In this document: piece after piece, positions 8,117 to 14,367 of the stretch
Layout of the letters: the number at the start of each line of letters is the position of its first letter
How positions within the stretch are numbered: the first letter of the stretch is position 1
NCBI RefSeq assembly: GCF_017115165.1
Contig: NZ_JABXKF010000168.1
Location: 1 to 39,713 of the forward strand
DNA length: 39,713 nucleotides
Direction: 5' to 3'
DNA from: Nostoc sp. LPT
Lineage (GTDB): Bacteria > Cyanobacteriota > Cyanobacteriia > Cyanobacteriales > Nostocaceae
Program-made: the position numbers and the translations under genes
The notes under the pieces: generated by a model
Seen by the model: the letters and a program-made list of their open reading frames with translations, nothing else
Told to the model about the DNA's origin: nothing
The model's database searches: none

Positions 8117-8746
8117 ATGGGAATTCAGAATTTGTTTGCAGCAGGTGGTATCGTCATGTGGCCCCTGTTGGCGTTTTCGGTAGTAGGTGTGGCACTGATC
8201 GTCGAGCGGATTAGGTTTTGGGTAAGAATCAATCAGCGTCAAAACCGGGTGGTGCGAGATGTGTTGAATCTCTACCGTCTCGATAATATTGTCGGTGCAA
8301 TGGATAAACTTCAGAAAAACGCAGATTTGCCACTCGCTCGGATTTTTCTGGCGGCTTTAGAATTAGAGGAGCCAAACCCGGAGGAGTTTCGTTTGGCGTT
8401 AGAAAGCGAATCGCAGGCTGAAATACCTGTACTCAAACGTTTCCAAAACCTTTTCGAGACAATTATTAGTCTGGCGCCACTGTTAGGTCTTCTCGGCACA
8501 GTATTAGGATTGATAGCTTCTTTTGCCTCTCTAAACCTTGGTGATGTGGGAGGTAGCAAAACGGCAAGTGTTACCGCTGGGATTAGTGAGGCTCTAGTAT
8601 CAACAGCATCAGGATTAATAGTTGCTATATTCATACTCATGTTTGCCAATACCTTCCGGGGATTGTACCAACGGCAAATTGCACTAATTCAGGAGTATGG
8701 GGGACAGCTAGAATTACTTTACCGCCGTCGCTATGAACGAGGATAA
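8117..8746 (+). CDS. exbB: MotA/TolQ/ExbB proton-channel protein, copy 2
   Basis: This 209-residue paralogue of the 6542-7210 gene keeps the same three membrane segments and the GLLGTVLGLI and TAGISEALVSTASGLIVAIF signatures. Identity to copy 1 is high along the whole length, and the main length difference is a shorter C-terminus. Gene order, leader and the ExbD partner are also repeated, so this is a tandem cassette duplication. The two copies may be co-expressed or respond to different signals; sequence alone does not decide. Confidence 0.93.
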   Translation: MGIQNLFAAGGIVMWPLLAFSVVGVALIVERIRFWVRINQRQNRVVRDVLNLYRLDNIVGAMDKLQKNADLPLARIFLAALELEEPNPEEFRLALESESQAEIPVLKRFQNLFETIISLAPLLGLLGTVLGLIASFASLNLGDVGGSKTASVTAGISEALVSTASGLIVAIFILMFANTFRGLYQRQIALIQEYGGQLELLYRRRYERG

Positions 8747-8753
8747 AAAACGT

Positions 8754-9158
8754 ATGCGTCTACCAGATGAACCAGAGCTTCCGCTACAGATCAACATCGT
8801 GCCGATGATTGACGTGATTTTTGCAATTTTGACATTTTTCATTATGTCAACTCTGTTTTTAACACGTTCAGAAGGTTTGCCAGTAAATTTACCGAAGGCC
8901 GCCACAGCTAAACAACAGCAAGTTCCTACTAAAATTACCATTACGGTAGATGAAAAAGAACAGGTAAGCCTGAACCGTAAACCAATTGCAGTTGATGATT
9001 TAACAGCGCAAGTACGGACTTTAGTTGGTTCTAACCCAGAAGTATTAGTGATTATTAATGCTGATGAAAAAGTTGATTATGGTCGGGTGGTGGCGGTGAT
9101 GGATCGGGTACGTCAAGTTCCGGGAGCTAAATTAGCGATCGCTACCCAAAGAGAATAA
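8754..9158 (+). CDS. exbD: ExbD/TolR biopolymer transport protein, copy 2
   Basis: The paralogue of 7197-7601 has 134 residues, with the membrane helix at about 13-38 (INIVPMIDVIFAILTFFIMSTLFL), the conserved Asp, and the same RSEGLPVNLPKAATAK segment after it. The ATG at 8754 is chosen because GAGGA lies about 10 bases upstream and it aligns with the copy-1 start. An alternative ATG at 8733 would overlap exbB by 14 nt and add seven residues, but has no Shine-Dalgarno. It probably forms a channel with the adjacent ExbB. Confidence 0.92.
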   Translation: MRLPDEPELPLQINIVPMIDVIFAILTFFIMSTLFLTRSEGLPVNLPKAATAKQQQVPTKITITVDEKEQVSLNRKPIAVDDLTAQVRTLVGSNPEVLVIINADEKVDYGRVVAVMDRVRQVPGAKLAIATQRE

Positions 9159-9498
9159 AAAGATATATTGGGCATCAGAAGTTCACAGAGTCAGGAAAAT
9201 TCTATATTCTGACTCCTAACTCCTTCTTGTCTAATAGACATCTCCAGAAATTCATTATGCGTTGCCCAAAATTATTATTATACACAATTAATTAATTTTG
9301 CCTACCTCATTTTAACCAGATGTTTAATTCTAACAGCAGTAACTTTTATTGGTGTAGGTTTTGCCAAGGTTAAGTTTAAGCCGAATGCTTCCATTCTAGT
9401 ATCTACAATCACGACATAATCCAAACTGACTTGATAAATTGCTAATTACACGAACAAAATAAGGCATAGCAAATTTATACAAGCAGGTAGATTATCTG
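9159..9498. other. Intergenic region, no supported gene
   Basis: About 340 bp, AT-rich. The minus strand has a short open stretch (about 9300-9440) reading VSLDYVVIVDTRMEAFGLNL, which looks protein-like but has no clear start and may be a gene remnant. No promoter motif stands out. Confidence 0.35.
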
Positions 9499-11433
9499 AT
9501 GACTATTCCAGAGTCAATTAAAAAATTCATTATATGGATACAAGGTTTTGACCATTGTGTTTTACGAAATGAAGATGATGTAAAAGAAAAGTTGATTTTG
9601 CCAATGTTTCACTATCTCTGCTATCCAGAGATATGTCATCGTGAATACTCTTTGAAAACATATCAATCAGAAACCGATGCCAATAATCCAGAAATTGCTC
9701 AGATTTATTTTGCAACAGATGATTTTAAGAAACAGAATACAAATACATCACTGATTTTTGTGGAAGCGATAGAACCACAAAAAACTAAGTTAAATGAGGC
9801 TATTGAGCAAGCTAAATTTTATAGTAATCATTTTAAAACACTATTTTTTATTATCACTAATGGATATGAAATCAAGGTTTTTCAGCATCTACATTACAAT
9901 CGAGAAGAATTAGTATTTGATCTAAATATAGATACCTTAAAAAATAACAATGTCGCCTCAAAATTTTATAATCAACTCAATTTTGATTTAGTTAAAAATA
10001 TCGATAAAAATACAGCCAGTATTTTGAAATATACTAAATTTAACTTCATAGAAAACTTAATTGTAGGCAATCCAGATTTACAGTATTTTTTAGAAAAATG
10101 TGATTTTGAGCCTTCTATAACGCGAGAAGGCTGCCACTTAGTTGTTGTTAAACCAAAAGTAGCGATCGCCTGTAATTTACCCAAAGCTTTTAGAAAAGGT
10201 AATTGTCAAATAGAATTCAGTAGTATTCTTTTTAAAGGTCTAAAAATTCACTTAAATCATCAAGATATTTTAGGTCAATTAATGACTGGATTATACACCC
10301 AGCCAGTTTGGGGTTGTCGTCGTTTTTTGAAAGAATTAGATAAAGATAATTTTACAGTAAATTTGGGTCAAATAACAGTCATTTTATCAAAGTTAGAAGC
10401 AACAGACTTGTGTTTGTGTGTTGATGAAATTTGTCAAGAATATCAAAACTTAATTATTGAATTTGAGAATGCTCTAGAAACATGGGATTTTGAATTCGTA
10501 AAGTTTTCAGAAGTTCGCGGTTTTATCCTTTTTTCTGTTAGACAAGAATTATGGGAGTTGATGCAGCAGTTCGCTAAGGAATTTGATTATAAGAAAGGCA
10601 AGTCAGATTGGCATCTATTTCATAGAGAAGATATATCAATTCGAGTGAGTCGAGGAATTCACGATCATGCATTTATCTTCCCCAAATTTTACAGTAATTT
10701 ATCTTTATTACCTAGCAATCAAGTTAATATAATCTACGAACTAAATGATATCAATTTACAATCTATTGAAACAGCTAAATTTAGCTTATGGCAACAAGAT
10801 ATTGGAGTAAGAGGAACTTGGACAGCTAAATATACCAAACAGTGGTTATTAGATAAATATATTCCTAAAGTTATTAATTACTACTCAGAAAAGTCTCAAT
10901 TATCTGAAGCTGAATTCCTAGCAAAAATAAAAAATTACAGCAATGAACGTGTGCTGATTAAAGAAATTGATAATATCAGAGATTTAGTACCTTATCTTCG
11001 CGACATCCAATCTTGGCTACATATCTATGTGGAAAATCTTGCAGCTTTGCTATTGAAACCATATTACCAAGCCTATACAAATTTAGTGCGTAACACAGAT
11101 TCTTCGATAACAGGCATAGACTATATTTTCGGAAATTTGCGGAGAGTTGAGTGGAAAAATACGCCAGAAGAAAATTATAGCAATTCCACAGATTGGAAAA
11201 ACTTAACTTTTAAATATGCTATAGATTGCTTAGATCGCCAAGTAGTAAGAATAAATAATAGTGAATACGAAAATAGTTTCAAGGCAGATTTAATTACTCG
11301 GATATTTATTTGGATTATAGAAAATGGTAAAATATCTTTTTCACAAGCTCAGTTAAATGCTGCTAAACAGGCTTTACTACCACTTTGGCAACAGAGTCGC
11401 TTTGAAATGCGCTATATTTATCCTAATCGATAA
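9499..11433 (+). CDS. Large protein with HsdR_N-like (restriction-type) N-terminal domain
   Basis: The first ~150 of 644 residues resemble the N-terminal domain of type I restriction HsdR and its stand-alone relatives. There is an early LILPMFHYLCY helix, a strand ending IFVEAIEP (86-93), a QAKFYSNHF helix and the IITNGYEIKVF strand (118-128). In active members the central strand reads E-x-K; here it is E89-A90-I91, so the catalytic lysine seems lost. The remaining ~490 residues have no domain I can name. The gene is visibly more AT-rich than its neighbours. It ends 2 bp from a convergent Uma2 gene and lies next to the Argonaute region, so a defence-related or transferred origin is plausible but inferred. 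Confidence 0.72.
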   Translation: MTIPESIKKFIIWIQGFDHCVLRNEDDVKEKLILPMFHYLCYPEICHREYSLKTYQSETDANNPEIAQIYFATDDFKKQNTNTSLIFVEAIEPQKTKLNEAIEQAKFYSNHFKTLFFIITNGYEIKVFQHLHYNREELVFDLNIDTLKNNNVASKFYNQLNFDLVKNIDKNTASILKYTKFNFIENLIVGNPDLQYFLEKCDFEPSITREGCHLVVVKPKVAIACNLPKAFRKGNCQIEFSSILFKGLKIHLNHQDILGQLMTGLYTQPVWGCRRFLKELDKDNFTVNLGQITVILSKLEATDLCLCVDEICQEYQNLIIEFENALETWDFEFVKFSEVRGFILFSVRQELWELMQQFAKEFDYKKGKSDWHLFHREDISIRVSRGIHDHAFIFPKFYSNLSLLPSNQVNIIYELNDINLQSIETAKFSLWQQDIGVRGTWTAKYTKQWLLDKYIPKVINYYSEKSQLSEAEFLAKIKNYSNERVLIKEIDNIRDLVPYLRDIQSWLHIYVENLAALLLKPYYQAYTNLVRNTDSSITGIDYIFGNLRRVEWKNTPEENYSNSTDWKNLTFKYAIDCLDRQVVRINNSEYENSFKADLITRIFIWIIENGKISFSQAQLNAAKQALLPLWQQSRFEMRYIYPNR

Positions 11434-11435
11434 AG

Positions 11436-12023
11436 CTACATAATCTGCTGTAAATCCAACACAAATCCAGGTAGTACATTTTCTCCTGATAAACTAGTAG
11501 GATTGTCTAATACCTCTACATCTTTACCTGGACGATAAATTTCTACTCGCTTGTTTTTCCGGTCAATTAACCAGCCTAATTGAGTGCCATTTTCGATATA
11601 CTCCTGCATTTTATCTTGTAATTCTTTCAAGGAGTCAGTACGAGAACGCAACTCTACTACAAAATCAGGGCAAATCGGGGCAAATTTTTCTTGTTGTTCT
11701 GGGGTTAAAGCATTCCATCGCTCAATTTTCACCCAAGAAGCATCAGGGGAACGTTCTGCACCATTAGGTAAGGTGAAACCAGTTGAAGAGTCAAAAACTT
11801 CGCCTAAACTACTCTTAGAGTTCCAAATATCTAATTGAGTGGTAATTTTAACATTACGTCTGCCAGTGTCACTACCTGTAGGTGGCATAATTAATATTTC
11901 CCCTGATGCTGTGCGCTCAAATCTATAATTACTATTTTTCTGACACATTTGGAAGAACTGTTCATCGCTCAAATCAATTTTCAATTTGAGTGTAGAAGGT
12001 AAAGTGGTTGTTGTGGCGTCCAT
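11436..12023 (-). CDS. Uma2-family (DUF820) restriction-fold protein
   Basis: This 195-residue member of the Uma2 family, PD-(D/E)xK-fold proteins greatly expanded in cyanobacteria, shows the usual order. It has F-x-x-M near the N-terminus, E-x-x-x-G-x-x-x-x-MPPTG, a SPDASWV strand and a CPDFVVELRSRTDSL strand carrying the core Asp and Glu. QDKMQEYIENGTQLGWLID and a C-terminal LPGFVLDL follow. All key acidic residues are present. Family members are often called endonucleases, but their biological role is not established. It ends 2 bp from the convergent large gene. Confidence 0.9.
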   Translation of the reverse strand: MDATTTTLPSTLKLKIDLSDEQFFQMCQKNSNYRFERTASGEILIMPPTGSDTGRRNVKITTQLDIWNSKSSLGEVFDSSTGFTLPNGAERSPDASWVKIERWNALTPEQQEKFAPICPDFVVELRSRTDSLKELQDKMQEYIENGTQLGWLIDRKNKRVEIYRPGKDVEVLDNPTSLSGENVLPGFVLDLQQIM

Positions 12024-12128
12024 AGGCTATTCTGAGCATCTTAGTTTCTAGTGTAGTGCTGTGTAGGGTGCGATCGCTGCCAGGAGATAATCGAGTGCGA
12101 TCGCACTTTACCTATTAAATAAATTTGT

Positions 12129-12770
12129 CTACCCATTCGGTGCAGCTTTACCGGGATATATTTGCTTAGAACCCTTGGGAATGTTAATCCAACCAAGGTC
12201 TTGTAGGCGATTTGTTAAATTAGAAATCGTAACACCAAGCTCTTCTCTCATTGCATAAAGGTGTCGCCATTTTGTCAAATCACGCCCCTTTTGAACTTGT
12301 TCTAATTTAAATATAGGCATCAATAAACAACCAGCAAAATATTGTGCTTGCCATTCAATACCTTTTTGGCTACTAACACTGCGGCATAGAAATGGTTCTA
12401 CTGGTATTTCAATACCTATTTTTCGCTTTTCTACAAACTGAAAAACTGCGTTTTTGTCTATATGAAGTTCCCAATGTCCTATTTCATGAGCTATTGAGGA
12501 TTCTTCAAACCCTTTAGGGAAATCTAAATTGTTTTCATTCATCACAATTTTACGTTCAGTGGGTAGAATCATCGCTGCGATCGCGCCTTGTTCATCAGCA
12601 GGTATATACCCACAATCCATATCTAAGTCTAGAGTTTCTGCTAAATGACCAGCGTCAATTGGCCATTTTAGAGGGCGCTTGCGCTTTGCTTGCACACGCA
12701 TAAGAACATCCACCGCCTGACGCTCAATTTCCTCTTTGGAAAGGAAACAATAAGGTTTGATAACCTTCAA
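12129..12770 (-). CDS. ImmA/IrrE-family metallopeptidase
   Basis: This 213-residue zinc peptidase has its HExxH motif at H95-E-I-G-H99 (SIAHEIGHWELH). A third ligand is likely E139 in IEWQAQYFAGCLLMP, the usual E-x-x-A-x-x-F-A-x-x-LLMP pattern. ImmA-type enzymes cleave a partner XRE repressor after a stress signal; IrrE/PprI is the radiation-response example. The C-terminal ~50 residues look like a small winged-helix segment (LGVTISNLTNRLQDLGWI). It overlaps the stop of the XRE gene by 4 nt, so the pair is translationally coupled. Together they probably form a repressor/antirepressor switch for this locus. Confidence 0.92.
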   Translation of the reverse strand: MKVIKPYCFLSKEEIERQAVDVLMRVQAKRKRPLKWPIDAGHLAETLDLDMDCGYIPADEQGAIAAMILPTERKIVMNENNLDFPKGFEESSIAHEIGHWELHIDKNAVFQFVEKRKIGIEIPVEPFLCRSVSSQKGIEWQAQYFAGCLLMPIFKLEQVQKGRDLTKWRHLYAMREELGVTISNLTNRLQDLGWINIPKGSKQIYPGKAAPNG

Positions 12771-13132
12771 CTCTCTTTCTCCTTACTTTCTGATTGTGTT
12801 GTTTCCCTGAGTAATTTTTGGGCAAAATCAGGTTCGTCTCGCATCCGGCGCAACAAAACAGGCATTTGCTTATATTTTTTGACTAGTTCCTGAAAAACTT
12901 TCTCATCATCAGGCGTAATTCGACCAGCAAGGTGTCTTAATTCTTCTTCATTCAAATTTAGGTGAAGGGCTAATTTATGAATAACATCCTCACTAGGAGG
13001 ATACCCAGCATGATCGTTCTCTAGTTTGGATAGGTAGGTGTAATCCACACCTATCAATTTAGCCATTTCACGCTGACTGAGTTCCTTTTCTTTGCGGGCT
13101 GTACGAATAATATGGCCAAAAGTTCCACTCAC
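12767..13132 (-). CDS. XRE-family helix-turn-helix regulator
   Basis: The 121-residue protein carries a Cro/C1-type HTH at about residues 5-65. LSQREMAKLIGVDYTYLSKLEN is the HTH core, and SEDVIHKLALHLNLNEEEL completes the five-helix domain. A charged C-terminal tail (about 70-121) may be the cleavage or dimer region. The downstream coupled gene encodes an ImmA-type protease. The start lies 31 bp from an 11-4-11 inverted repeat (13163-13188), its likely operator, and the Argonaute operon begins on the other side of that repeat. Autoregulation plus control of that operon is therefore an attractive inference. Confidence 0.92.
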   Translation of the reverse strand: MSGTFGHIIRTARKEKELSQREMAKLIGVDYTYLSKLENDHAGYPPSEDVIHKLALHLNLNEEELRHLAGRITPDDEKVFQELVKKYKQMPVLLRRMRDEPDFAQKLLRETTQSESKEKES

Positions 13133-13162
13133 TTTAGTCTTCCCAAAATTTCCTCAGCTATC

Positions 13163-13188
13163 TTGACAAACTTGATTAAGTTGGTCAA
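13163..13188. promoter_or_regulatory. Inverted-repeat operator candidate between xre and the Argonaute operon
   Basis: The arms TTGACAAACTT (13163-13173) and AAGTTGGTCAA (13178-13188) match at 10 of 11 positions around a 4-nt centre. Each arm gives a -35-like hexamer, TTGACA on the plus strand and TTGACC on the minus strand. A further half-site (TGGTCA) follows at 13191-13196. A repressor bound here could block transcription in both directions. Confidence 0.6.
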
Positions 13189-13305
13189 CATGGTCATTGT
13201 GTGCAATAATTTCAGTATAACTCATCGCATAACCTGTGCGATCGCAAATTCTCAGTTTTTTTGAGATTTAAATTATACATATCTAGAACAGGAGTACTCA
13301 ATTTT

Positions 13306-13509
13306 ATGAAAGAACAACCTGTAACTTTTGAACAATTGTCCTTTTCTGTTGGTAGACCTTTACCAGTTCTGCTTGAAGAAATTCAAAAATCAAGCCGCAA
13401 TCCACAACTAATAAAGGCTGCGGAACAGATGCTAGAAGGCTTGCGTACCTTGGAAATGTCAACAGAGATTGGTGTATATACGGCAATCTACGAAATCCTA
13501 ACCAAGTAA
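13306..13509 (+). CDS. Small hypothetical protein, first gene of the Argonaute operon
   Basis: The 67-residue protein is mostly helical by composition (LPVLLEEIQ, PQLIKAAEQMLEGLRTLEM), without membrane segment or cysteines. I do not recognise a family. The ATG at 13306 is preferred over the upstream in-frame TTG because AGGAG lies about 11 bases before it. It begins about 118 bp past the operator candidate and ends 36 bp before the Cas4-like gene on the same strand, so it probably shares the transcript. It could be a small accessory or regulatory subunit; this is inference from position only. Confidence 0.65.
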   Translation: MKEQPVTFEQLSFSVGRPLPVLLEEIQKSSRNPQLIKAAEQMLEGLRTLEMSTEIGVYTAIYEILTK

Positions 13510-13545
13510 AACTTTTTCTCTGCTAAATTCTGGAACTTGACATCA

Positions 13546-14367
13546 ATGAGCCAAAATTGGCTACCATTTGCCAGTTACAACCTATGGTTGCAGTATTCTC
13601 CACCCGTAGGGAAAGAACACTTGCACTGTGACATGAAACGAGGTTTTACAAAAGCGCGATCGCGAGAACCTGCGGTTGCAGCAATCTTGGCAAGTGATAG
13701 CACTCCTGTGCGAATTGGATTACTAGCACAAAAGGGAGTTTATGAGTTTCATGAAAACTCCCCGATGTTACATCAGGAAGACGCTGTAGAACAAATGATA
13801 GAGATTCTGGAATTGCGGAAAGAGTCAGATTTGGTTCAGCAGCGAGTACTTCAGATACTGACAAACTACCAGCAAAATCCAATTCTTGCTGAGAAGAAAA
13901 TTATTCAACTTAGCCGAGGTGATGAGGGTTTTCCAGAACCAATTCTGATTAAGCAGGGTAATCAATCTTTTAACTTCTTTGCTGCGATTGACTGCATTTT
14001 TGCCGAAGAAGATGATACTTTGCACATTTTAGATTTCAAAACTGGCCACTCTGATTTTGATCGGCGACAAGGGTATATTTATTTACTAGCTGCTAGTTAC
14101 CGATACCCCCAGCAAAAAGCAGTAGCGTCTTTTTATAACTTAGAAAATGGTAACTGGTCAGAACCTATCAGCGCAACACCTAACACTCTTAAGGCTTTTC
14201 AGATAGAACTCGCTTTAATAGCTCAACGATATCAAGAAGATTTGAGACGCTACCGTAAAAATTCTGCTGATTTCAGTCAAATATTTCCCCAAAATCCGGG
14301 TATAAGTTGTCGCTACTGTTCGTTTAACTCAATTTGTGAATTTACTATATCAGAGGTTTATACATGA
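13546..14367 (+). CDS. Cas4/RecB-like PD-(D/E)xK nuclease with Fe-S cysteine set
   Basis: With M1 at 13546 the product has 273 residues; numbers below count from the in-frame TTG at 13537 (subtract 3). RecB-type motifs are AAID152-C-I-F, ILD166-F-K168 (the PD-(D/E)xK core Asp, Asp, Lys) and Q178-x-x-IYLLAASY. One cysteine near the N-terminus (C31) plus C258-x2-C261-x5-C267 form the four-cysteine pattern that holds a 4Fe-4S cluster in Cas4 and AddB. Such enzymes cut or resect DNA ends. The ATG at 13546 is chosen because GGAA lies 10 bases upstream, while the TTG sits directly on that motif. The stop overlaps the Argonaute start (ATGA), showing translational coupling. Relatives next to long Argonautes are known; no cas1 or cas2 is nearby. 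Confidence 0.88.
   Translation: MSQNWLPFASYNLWLQYSPPVGKEHLHCDMKRGFTKARSREPAVAAILASDSTPVRIGLLAQKGVYEFHENSPMLHQEDAVEQMIEILELRKESDLVQQRVLQILTNYQQNPILAEKKIIQLSRGDEGFPEPILIKQGNQSFNFFAAIDCIFAEEDDTLHILDFKTGHSDFDRRQGYIYLLAASYRYPQQKAVASFYNLENGNWSEPISATPNTLKAFQIELALIAQRYQEDLRRYRKNSADFSQIFPQNPGISCRYCSFNSICEFTISEVYT

Noticed and set aside
9299..9440. Minus-strand stretch reading VSLDYVVIVDTRMEAFGLNL
   Set aside because: Protein-like, but under 50 codons, with no start codon at a sensible place; at most a gene remnant.
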